Shown one piece after another: positions 12,859 through 22,751 of a stretch of DNA of 31,583 nucleotides. Numbering within the stretch: position 1 is the stretch's first letter; every line of letters starts with the position of its first letter. Under the pieces are notes generated by a model, which saw only the letters and a program-made list of their open reading frames with translations, had not been told where the DNA came from and ran no database searches. The stretch comes from Apostichopus californicus (lineage: Eukaryota > Echinodermata > Holothuroidea > Aspidochirotida > Stichopodidae), in assembly GCA_020650975.1 (NCBI GenBank), contig JAIPMN010003815.1, positions 1 to 31,583 on the forward strand, written 5' to 3'. Made by a program: the position numbers and the translations under genes.

Positions 12859-12876
12859 TGCTATAAAGTTATAGCA
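12859..12876. repeat. 8-bp hairpin beside repeat copy D
   Basis: TGCTATAA and TTATAGCA are separated by AG. It lies 11 bp before the copy D repeat; the other copies do not show an obvious equivalent. Confidence 0.5.
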
Positions 12877-12887
12877 CTGCTAGAGAG

Positions 12888-12933
12888 AAGTAGTGCATCT
12901 GCTATGAGGGGACATGTAAGTGAGGGGTGACAT
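12888..12933 (+). repeat. dispersed repeat family, copy D (short form)
   Basis: Leader AGTAGTGCA, as in copy E, is followed by ATGAGGGGACATGTAAGTGA. This is a variant of the shared core GAGGAGACAGGTAAGYGAGG. Confidence 0.45.
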
Positions 12934-13294
12934 AAATTACACTGAGCAGTAGAGGGAAATATCCCAAAATCTAATCTGGTCTCAATAATTATGAAGAAGG
13001 GCAAATCTACCTGCCTCTTGTCCACCCCACAGCATTTTGATGTAAATCAGGTAAATTCCAAGCTTAGGTTAGTGAATGTGTTTCCTCACAAAAAAAATTA
13101 AAATGGAAAGTACTTAAGATTCTGTGTAAACCAGTGCACACTAGAGATTGATACACAGCAGTTCTGCATACTGTATTTGTATATAGCAATTTATGACCAA
13201 AACTGTGTATGCAACCAACATAGCTGTTTCCAATAAGGTTGAAAAGGTCTAAAATTGGACACAAAAAGGACATCTAGACACTTTGGGTGGTAGA

Positions 13295-13430
13295 TTGAGA
13301 AGGAAGGGCATTGACCAGATGGGTCCAGCCATAGAGAGCGCACAGTGTCAAAATGTTACCAGTTCATACTGGACACAGGAGAACGTGAGTGCTAAGGTTG
13401 TGGGGAGACAGGTAAGCGAGGAGCGAAGTC
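13295..13430 (+). repeat. dispersed repeat family, copy A (long form)
   Basis: This is the best match to copy C (3501-3625, opposite strand), with colinear blocks over about 130 bp ending in TAAGGTTGTGGGGAGACAGG. An 81-codon open frame crosses it, but copy C has a one-base offset in the middle and other frames contain stops, so I do not call a protein. GACAG followed by GTAAGC looks like a splice donor in both long copies. This could be chance or could hint at an exon-derived repeat. Confidence 0.7.
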
Positions 13431-14874
13431 AAATATGGCTGTACTGTAATAGTGTAACAATTTGGCTACTTTTTGGTAACTTTCACTTTCAGCAAGATCA
13501 AATTGCAATTTTCTGGCACCACTTCTAAGATGACGTACAAAATGTTCTGAATTCCCTATCTCCTCAGTTATTTGAGATTAATGGAATCTTGTTTCTTACG
13601 ATTACCCTAACCTGATGACTACACAGTCCTAGCATTGTCAAGCCATACCAGGTTTAACTGGAAGCTAATTGATTCTAAATGGTACATGTATATATAATGT
13701 CAAGTGCCCACACTGTTGTTACATGGTGACTATATATATCTTTTTGTACAGTTAACTAGTTACATCTTACCACAGCACCCATCATGGTATCAGCCATATG
13801 CTAGGACTGACAATGACACAGTTAGTGATATCTCAAGCCCTATAGAATATCTGTATAGTTTATGGTATTTGACCTTATGATCTTTACCTTAAGTGCTTCA
13901 GATCAAATCACAGTTGCAAAGCCCTTTCTATTTTAAAGGAGCAACTTTTGTGTAAGCCTTTTATTGATGAGGATACTTTCCAAATTTATGTGATTGTCAT
14001 ACAGTTACATATGTGCAAATACAGTATAAGTTTACAGTTATCACCAGATTGAGCTTAGAGCTGGATTTTACACATGTATGTGTTTATACAGACATAATAA
14101 TTTGCCTTGATTTCTTCTCTTGTCAAAGTTGTCATACCATAACAGAAAGAATAAACCATAAATATGATATGTTATAGTACCTTAGTCCATCAAACTTAAA
14201 ATGCCGATACAGTGACATAGTAATATTAACAATTTAGTAAAACCAACCAAGTGAGATGTTCAGTACTTGAAAATCAGAAAGAGCTTTTATACATACTGTA
14301 ATATAATGTACAGTACATGGCTAGAAGCTGCCAAAAGTGACCAATAAAAATGAAATGAGACGGTTTCAAGCATTTGAATACACTCATGTGATCATGTTGA
14401 AGGCAATGTGGACCTGAGCATACAACAAACATATAAGGTTATAATAAAAGGGTTAGCTGACACCAATACCTTCAATATTCCATTCACAATCCCTTTCCCA
14501 CAGATGTTTTCACAATAGCCTAATATGCTTCTTTTCCAGACAAGCCTGAAATCTTCCAGCAACAAACAAAGGGCCTTTAGCTATTATGCTGTCACTAGTT
14601 ACAATTTGGTTGTTGGAGGTTTAATATAATGTTTGATGTACGTTTGAAACAGACACAGGCAGTTCTAACTATTCCAACACTGAAAGAGACTGTAATTGTC
14701 GCCAAAAACTTCAGTGAGTACATAGAATACGGTCCTCAAGGCTAAACAATGTCTCGCATTGTAACATTCCTAAATTTTATCAGTACTTGGTACAGGAAGT
14801 TACTTCGCTTTGATGCCTTCAAGCCATATATTTCAGTTTGAAAACATAGAAACAGACCTGTGTTTTGAACATAA

Positions 14875-14896
14875 TTTTTTTTTTTTTTTTTTTTTT
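14875..14896 (-). repeat. T22 homopolymer (poly-A on the minus strand)
   Basis: A run of 22 T is followed by AATCCCAG. A shorter T-run at 12097-12109 is followed by nearly the same AAATCCCAG. Both may be tails of the same retroposed sequence on the minus strand, but the shared part is only about nine bases. Confidence 0.6.
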
Positions 14897-15144
14897 AATC
14901 CCAGGACCATGTGTTCCTGTCCAAAAATGCAACAAGTAAACAATTCCTCTGCTTATGCAATATTGTAATTGTAGCATATGACACACTGCAGGTTTTGAGT
15001 TTTGAGTTTGATCAATATTAGTTTATTCACCCTTTTACCCATAAATGCTATTGAACCTGTTTATGTTTAACCACTATGAAGTAAAAGATTATGATGTTTT
15101 AATTAAATAAGATGCTTACAAATTTTAAACAAACTTTATGAATA

Positions 15145-15157
15145 TGACCTTTGACCC
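15145..15157 (-). promoter_or_regulatory. DR1-type nuclear-receptor site (candidate)
   Basis: TGACCTTTGACCC, reverse complement GGGTCAAAGGTCA, is a one-base-spaced direct repeat of the receptor half-site. A related, weaker copy (TAACCTTTGACCC) lies at 17199-17211. Confidence 0.2.
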
Positions 15158-15879
15158 TCTAAATACAAGTTGAATTTTTAATGCACAAGTGTGTATAGAC
15201 AGGGAATAATTTATCCGGAATCGCATCACAAAATGCTATGCACAATGGGCAAACTGCCATACAAGTGAAAAGGTTTACAAATAGCAGTTTTTGTACACAG
15301 TGAGTATATATTAATTTTAAATATAAACATAGTTAAGAACATACAAAGTTGCTACACAAAGTTTGAATGTCCCTAAAAAATTCCCGAAAATTTGTGTACA
15401 GAATATGCATGCACATTAAGTCATATGACAAACCCCATCAAGACTATGACGTTTAGTTTTGGCTAACATGAATCTCAATTTTAATCCCACCCTAAGGTCC
15501 ACTTTTGGAATCATTCATGTACCGAACAGATTATGTTATGTACGATACTTTAATTTCACAATGCTACATCAAAACATGAATATCATATTTTAATATGCAG
15601 TACTTTATTCTATATATACCTAAAATGAAAATATACTATTTAACAAACATTTTCTAATTTTGTGATTTTCCTTTTCCCTTTTTATTTCAAACTTGCATTA
15701 AGGGTGTAATCACTTTGAAGGTGCTCTTACACATTCAGAAGGAGCATTAAAACTCTATAGTGTGAATTTCTAAAGTAGAAAGATGACACTAATTAAGTCA
15801 GATGAATAAATTTCTGAATGTTCTTTGAGCTGTTGCCTAGATATGTAGATGGCACTGTCAAATTTATGACATCACAATT

Positions 15880-15966
15880 CTTCCATTCCACCATCCTCCC
15901 CACCCCCACCACCCTCTACACCTCGCCTCCCCCTCTCTCCCCTCCCCCACATTCTTCCCATCCCAC
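15880..15966 (+). repeat. pyrimidine-rich tract
   Basis: About 85 bases dominated by C and T with scattered A and G, including several C4-C5 blocks. It is a homopurine stretch on the agrin transcript strand. Confidence 0.8.
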
Positions 15967-16852
15967 ATCAGAAGAGAGTTAACAGCTATACGGTTGGTCG
16001 TTCATAACTGATTAAATATAATCAAATTTTATCCGCTTGGTAGATAAGAAAGTGTAACAGTAGAATGGGGACAGGTAGGAGAGAGAGGCACGTACAGTAT
16101 GCGTTGTAAATTAACGCAATCACATCTCAATACGACCATAGTTCATATCTCTACTCTGGCCATAATTGGTCTGTCTAGCATATTGCGGAAACCACTTTAT
16201 ACAGAAGTCCATTAAATAGAAGATAACTACAGCATCCATGGATGTTATTTTGTACAGGTGTCTCTTGTTAGCGAGACATTTATTATAAAAGAATAATTGA
16301 TGGTGCAATGTCTCACGAGGAATGTCATTATGAAAGACAAGATGCCCTCACGCCCCGGATGAAGACACACTAACGATAATCATCTTTCCACTTATACCTG
16401 AAAGGGTCTCTTAGGTGAACTAAGAGATGAAATGACCAATTTTGTGACTAATTGAAACAGTGGAAGAACCTTTTTATGTGATATCAAATGTACACATTGG
16501 CCTAGATTCAGAAAATATCATTCACAGTTCTGAATTCCTCTTCCTTTCAGACACTCTTGATAAAATGATTTAACCCTGGTCAGTTCACATATCACCTGGC
16601 GTCAAATTTGGGCAAAAAAAGTGTAACTGGAGAATTTAATGGTATGAGGAAAAAGATATATCTGTCAGCTGTCATGAAAAGTATCAAAACTGGAGAGAAA
16701 ATATCATAATAATAACACAATTTATGACGTGACACTTTGAATGGGTGGAGAAATATTTCTGAAAAGCTGAGTGTCTGAAATATTCCTATAAAATATTTGA
16801 TGCTTTCCAAAGCAGGAGTTGTTTCACATAAACTGTCTGGGTTCTCCACTAA

Positions 16853-16870
16853 TCCCCCCTCCCCCCCCCC
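16853..16870 (+). repeat. C-homopolymer tract
   Basis: C6, T, then about ten C. Confidence 0.9.
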
Positions 16871-17783
16871 ATGAGTATGAGTACAATATTATGAGGAGAG
16901 TAGGAGTACAGGTAACTATACTATATTGTACTTGTACAAGAGAAATCAATGCTTTGGCTGGAACGGATCATGTGACTAAATGCTTGATTTTAAGTTGCTG
17001 CTCTTAATACTTTTGGGTTTTCTCTTGATCACTCTTAAAAAAAAATTATCTCCCTCTTTTCTTCTTTTTTTCTTTTTCTTTTGGGGGAGGGGCAGAAATT
17101 CCGACCTTCATTCCTCACAACCTCACAGGTTTGGGCATTTACTACAAAGTGATAGATCTTAAAAAAATTCTAGGTTATATAAAAAGTTTGCAATGGGATA
17201 ACCTTTGACCCTATCTCTTCTTGACCTGTTATAGTTCAATGCCCCATTCTGGTTCCTCCGATATCTTCTATATATCCTTCAGTCTAACTCAATTCTCATT
17301 ACCTAAGGACTCGAAACTGCATCCTCACCCTTGATGATCATAATTCGAGTAAAAGAACTGTATCCACTGTACTCACAGTATCATTGGGTATCATGCTCTA
17401 CAAATGTTTGTGCCATCAGTGGGCCCATCTTGCAACCCAAAAGGAGCATTTATAAGAAGATATTATACTCCGTAGAACTTCTTTGAGGATATATATATGT
17501 TCTGGTCATCAATACATGGGAAGCTACTTAACCTAGTTTGAAACTGTCTGTTCAAATACAGTGAATAAACATTTGGGCCTCAGGGACATCCCAACCTCAT
17601 TAAGCGCATCCACTATTCACACGAACTTTAATGAGTTTTTAGAAAAGACGCCGTTCACAGAATGCACAAACCTAATCATGCCACAGAATGTCCTAGATCT
17701 TTAGGGCAATCAAATTATCAATATCCATAAATAGGAACAACTTAAGGTACTCTGAATTGCTTGGAATACTTTCTTCTTCATCT

Positions 17784-17846
17784 GCTCCACCTATCCCTTT
17801 CTACTATCCACCTACACCCCTCCCTCTCACTCCCCCGCCCACATTT
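17784..17846 (+). repeat. pyrimidine-rich tract
   Basis: C/T-dominated stretch with ACACCCCTCCCTCTCACTCC near its middle. It is less pure than the tracts at 10151 and 15880. Confidence 0.6.
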
Positions 17847-18497
17847 CACTGCCTCTTCATGGTTCTAATATTCCATTCCCAATTACTGTTTTGGACGAAA
17901 CTGTCATACACAAATATTGTAATTATTTTGTCATAATTCAAAAATATTAATATTCCTTGCTAATTTTGCATTGTATCTACAATCACCATCAAACAAGTTC
18001 ATTTGCTACTTGATAAAGTTGAGTCTGTTGACTAATATACCCTGGCATATACATGGTCCAACCAATTAGTTCGTCAGTGATTTTCAGAAAGGGCTATATA
18101 GTTATGTGTGATGGAGATTGCATACATGTGTTTTAATTTTCAACCAATGAAATGAAACCATTTCTTTGTTCAAATGATCCATTCCAATTCAGGTTGTAAT
18201 GCCTGGGCTCAAGAACGTTGCACATGTGTACTATATTCGGTTGCTAAATAGACCGACTAAAAAGCTTGGATTTTTTAACTTCACATGCCAAAGCCATACT
18301 TTTGATAGTTCTCTATCTGTCATGGGAACTGAAAGAAGTCAATATTTTCCTGAAAGTCTGAACAGCATCCTGAGGTCAGTGGCATAGGAAAAGATGAAGC
18401 CTTTGTTTCCTCCATTGTGATGTCACAGTTCTTTACCACAGAAACCGACTCCAGGAACCAAACAGGTTGTTGAGGAGATTGTGGCGCTGACTATAGC

Positions 18498-18650
18498 TAT
18501 ATAGATAGTGTACGTAGAGTAATTCCCGCTTCATATTCTTCCCGCATACGCACGCACGCCGCCATGGTTTTGGAATATTTCCCACGCAATTTGTTTGACC
18601 CATTCTTCACTGATCTACTCTACTCTGGATGGATACGGTTTCCAAACTGA
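18498..18650 (+). other. TATA-like box plus Kozak-perfect short open frame (unproven)
   Basis: TATATAG lies at 18498-18504. Sixty bases downstream is GCCGCCATGG, an ideal vertebrate-type translation start context, inside a small CpG cluster that is unusual for this intron. The ATG at 18564 opens 28 codons to TGA at 18648-18650. The peptide begins MVLEYFPRNLFDPFF, loosely like the N-terminal region of some small heat-shock proteins, but there is no alpha-crystallin domain and no convincing donor site inside the frame. It could be a tiny first exon, a peptide gene, the 5' end of a retrocopy, or chance. I do not call a gene. Confidence 0.2.
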
Positions 18651-18887
18651 ACTGGTAGGGGTGTCAAATACCCACCATTCTCTATTAATATGCTGGCTAA
18701 GCCTAGCCTACAAACCTTAGTAAGAATTTACCACTTTATCCCAACAGACCTCTTCTTGTCTGTTTACTAACCATTTTTTTTTTCCTTCATTGTGAGGCAC
18801 CTCATACAGTACCTACTATACACCAGATGTGATCTATAGAATACAAACTGATACGATATGAGGCTAACTTTTTTTAAGTATCATCAA

Positions 18888-19573
18888 CGAAAGACTTGAA
18901 GCAAGTCTACATACATCAGAGAATTGCCACAAGCTCACAAATTGTTTCTTACTGACATGATGCGTGTATCTGACTGAAACTGACAGTTTTCAAGTCTTTT
19001 TTCCATAACCTCTCTTTTAATCTTTTTTTTTTTTGAGAGGCACTCAAATGTCATCAAATTAACCAAGCCATCTTTTTAGCCAACATTTGCAGATTGCTTT
19101 TGCAGGAGCCCAGTCAGCGAAAGACTTGAAGCAAGTCTACATACATCATAGAATTGCCACAAGCTCACAAATTGTTTCTTACTGATATGATGCATGTATC
19201 TGACTGAAACTGACAGTTTTCAAGTCTTTTTTCCATATCCTCTTTTTTAATCTTTTTTTTTTTTGAGAGGCACTCAAATGTCATCAAATTAACCAAGCCA
19301 TCTTTTTAGCCAACATTTGCAGATTGCTTTTGCAGGAGCCCAGTCAGCGAAAGACTTGAAGCAAGTCTACTGTACATACATCATAGAATTGCCACAAGCT
19401 CACAAATTGTTTCTTACTGATATGATGCATGTATCTGACTGAAACTGACAGTTTTCAAGTCTTTTTTCCGTATCCTAATTTTATTTTATTTTCTTGAGGG
19501 GCACTCAAATGTCACAAATTAACCCAGCCATCTTCTAAGCCAACATTTGCAGATTGCTTTTGCAGGAGCCCAC
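18888..19573. repeat. three tandem copies of a 230-bp unit
   Basis: Units start at 18888, 19118 and 19348, each with CGAAAGACTTGAAGCAAGTC, and end with TTTGCAGGAGCCCA before the next start or at about 19573. Copies 1 and 2 are nearly identical. Copy 3 carries a 4-base insertion (TGTA) after GTCTAC and a changed T-rich segment. Each unit holds a 7-bp hairpin AGACTTG/CAAGTCT with a 3-base loop (18892-18908 in copy 1), a second CAAGTCT about 90 bases on that could compete for pairing, and a T-run followed by GAGAGGCACTCAAATG. The unit boundary is arbitrary. No open frame spans it, so it reads as a small satellite-like array or a local duplication. Confidence 0.92.
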
Positions 19574-20211
19574 GAAACATGATCAACTAAAGACAGGTTA
19601 GAACTGCAAGTTGAAGGAACCAAGATTACTTCATGTTGGTGTATTGCGCTGTACACACACTGTATGTACAGTACTGTGGTATGTAATTCCCTCAACAGTA
19701 AATCATCCCCCAACTGTACAGTATTTCATTCTCTTAGTTGTCACTCGCATGGATAAGGGGAGAGGAAGAGGGGATGTTTGTTTTGGAATGGATCAAGCGC
19801 TGAATTGTCAACATATCTGATAATTATCAGTTTTTGATCTGTTTGTTTAAATATCTTCTTATTATGATGTTTATCAGTAGGCAATTTACTCTTTCCAAGA
19901 ACGCTACGATTTTAATTTTTAAGGGAACCTCCTTTGAGAACTTCCTGGGTAATTTTGTAAGATGTATCGCAGCTGCTGTACACAGGAACCATATACTACT
20001 AGTTGCTCTTTAGAGCTAAAGTTCACAGCCTTCGAAACCGCTACGCAAAATTTGAAATGCACTTAAAATTGTTTTCCCTGTAATTTCCTGTACTTTTAAG
20101 CTATTTTAAACATAATGCAAGAGAGCAGAAAGGCAGCTCTGCTCACCTAATGACAAACAAACTATAAAAAACTTGAAACTGTTCAATTAATGCTCATTAT
20201 TTAATTACCGC

Positions 20212-20273
20212 TTTTTTTTTCTTTTTTTTTTAGGGGGGCAATCCATTTTCATCAAAAGTTTCTNNNNNNNNNN

Positions 20274-20311
<38 letters not shown>

Positions 20312-20335
20312 GGCAGCCCATTGCCATCAAAAGTT
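20212..20335 (-). repeat. two poly-T/G-rich tail units flanking an assembly gap
   Basis: T-run, GGGGGGCA, CATTTTCATCAAAAGTTT (20212-20263) is followed, after the gap, by a run of 37 T (20274-20310) and GGGCAGCCCATTGCCATCAA then AAG. The two post-T segments are clearly related to each other and, more distantly, to the GAGGCA...GTCATCAAA segment in the 230-bp units. On the minus strand each looks like a poly-A-tailed 3' end. The array length here is uncertain because the assembly broke in it. Confidence 0.6.
20264..20273. other. assembly gap (10 N)
   Basis: Ten N bases abut a 37-base T-run inside a local duplication. The true length of missing sequence is unknown. Confidence 0.99.
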
Positions 20336-21254
20336 ACTTTGAAATTCTTATAGCTTTTTGTGTGAAATCAAAATATACAAATTTTACATGTTAAAATGAA
20401 CAGGCTTACAGCATACATGTGTATAATAAACCTCAGTCACAATGTACAAACATGTCATTTTGCAGTTGGAAGTTACCTTAAATGAAACAGGTGAAGGACG
20501 TGGGGTAAGGGGGTAAGAGGGTCGACCTACATCATCGTCCGCTATTTTGAGAGGGCAGAGAAAGGAAAAGCAACCGTCCGCAATGAAGCAACCACAGTGC
20601 GACCAAATGTGGGGAAATCTGATGCTATTTGACACTGCCCTACATTTTTATATCAATTTAATTTTGAACATATTATTTCGGGCATTAGGCATGGAGACGT
20701 GGAACAGTGAGCTACCAATTCATACTTTTCTCAGCATATTTATCCTGTAAGCCCCTAGGACAAAGGGAGGGCAAATTCCTGCTGTCTGTCTTTAAAGGAT
20801 CCATATTTTGAAAGTAAACAAATTAAGGAAAAGGTTCTCATGGGTTTGGGTCAGTCAGTAAATACTCTTCTATGAAAAAACCTTGAAAGGATATAATATC
20901 TAAAAGCCCTTCCTCTTCCACATTCATGAACAATTTCCTTCCAAAATGAAGACAGATCGCTCTCTCTATCTCTCTTCCTCTCTCCACTTACATGTGCCCT
21001 AGAAAGCAAAGTTCATCTACAAACACATACATCATAGTTTGCCTATGTAGTAATGTCTCCCACCTGGTCCAGTAATTCCCTTAATAATCACTATGTTAAA
21101 TCCTCGATAACTATTTGAAATTTTTGTTCGTACAAAACTGCTTCCAGATAACATACGTAAGAGATTGTAGCACTTGTTTTAGAATAATTTGTCATTATTT
21201 ACCACTCATATCTGTGGCACAGGAAGGATCATGAATTCACCCGCACCCTTACCC

Positions 21255-21292
21255 CAACCACCTCCCCCCCCCCCACTCCCTCCTCTTCACCT
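21255..21292 (+). repeat. C-rich tract
   Basis: A run of about twelve C within a longer C/T stretch beginning CCACC and ending TCCTCTTCACC. Confidence 0.85.
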
Positions 21293-22715
21293 GTGCAACA
21301 AAATCAACTTGAAGCCTACATTCTGCTGTAGGTAAACTTACAATATTTTATTACTGTACGGCTGTAATGTTTCAAGGTGCAGCTATTCAATGGCAGCAAC
21401 CTTACCACATAACAGATTGTCTCTGGTTCTTTGTCTTTTCACTTAATTCTAGAATGTTAAGTATTGTTATGCATGTACTGTATGTGTTCATTATATGCTT
21501 CTTTTCTTGGGGGAGGGATTAAATTACTTTTATGAATAATCTATTTGATATAAATCGAATGGTCATACTGTATTTATTACTTCATCTGCTTTCTACATTA
21601 ATAATTTACATATTATTGTACACAAGTGGGCTTGAGAAAAATTGTTTCATTTCTTCATCGGTTTTAAACAGAAAACAGAAAAGTGAAGCAGTAAACTGTA
21701 GCTCTGTATTAAAGAAACCCAAGACGATAATCATTCAGTGCTGCCAAGAAAGAAACAAAATTATTTTGTATTAAAATAATTAGGCCAAGCTCTTACAAGG
21801 AAAGGTCATTGCCACATGCAAGCTGCTTACTTATCCGATACCAATGTATGATAACTTCGGAGCTCTTTAATCTATAAAGTTTGTTTTAACTTGCTGGAGG
21901 TGGTGTACAATTTATTTCTCTTTGCCCAGCCAACCCTCCAGTACTGCAGACAATTTATCTCACTGCATGCCTGGATTCTTCTCAGACTTCCTATACAGTA
22001 AAACTGCAGCTAATTTACTATCAAAGGGGGGACCCCAATTAATCTAATTTTCTAAACAGAATCTATGGCACTCCAAGGATGAAAGAAAAAACATTCCAGG
22101 CCCCTGAGCTTGCAAGCCAATCTTGAATTGACACAGTTATGCAAGACTTGTTTCCTTAAGCAAGCTGGTCGGGCTTAAAGTACTAAAACTTGGTGGAGAA
22201 GCTCTTAGACTAAATGTTCTGAGAGGCTTAGTTATAACTAGACAACACACAGATATATATGTGTGATGAATTACAGCTGTACGATGGTGGACATAGATGC
22301 TCGCATCCAAAAGAGCAACAAAAGGATTAAGGTTTAGACAGAGAGGAACCGATATTCAAATAGAAACAGACATTGGTGGTATAGTGTTGATTCAATATTC
22401 CTTTGGGTCAAACAGCATGTAATACCTCGGTCATCAAGCCCATCAAAGACATCATGATTGTTATCTTCTGAATTTTAATCTACTTTTGCCCAGCTTAATT
22501 TCCTGACAAACAAATCAGGTTTTTTTTCTCCCTTCTTCTGTTCTTCTTTTTGTTGTCTTTCTTTCTTTCTTCTCTTCGTTTTACTTGTTTCCTCGGCGGT
22601 TTAGTTTATTAATGAAGTATTAAGCAACCGACTTAAAGCGCGGTCATGTACAGTACAAGCCAAACGAAAGGATTTCGGGCCGGGCAAGTTTTATTTCTGC
22701 AGTGCTAATTGACGG

Positions 22716-22751
22716 ATGTAACCCACAGTATTGAGTCACTGTGGGTTACAT
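22716..22751. repeat. 14-bp perfect hairpin
   Basis: ATGTAACCCACAGT (22716-22729) and ACTGTGGGTTACAT (22738-22751) are exact reverse complements separated by an 8-base loop (22730-22737). It is the longest perfect spaced inverted repeat I found in the window. No flanking target-site duplication is evident. A second, weaker hairpin (ACATTAC/GTAATGT, 22792-22811) lies 40 bp on. Confidence 0.85.

Noticed and set aside
13283-13528. 81-codon frame over dispersed repeat copy A as a conserved protein fragment
   Set aside because: Copies A, B and C give similar short peptides around KVVRRQV, but the long copies are offset by one base upstream and contain stops in the equivalent frame. The similarity follows the DNA and not a protein.
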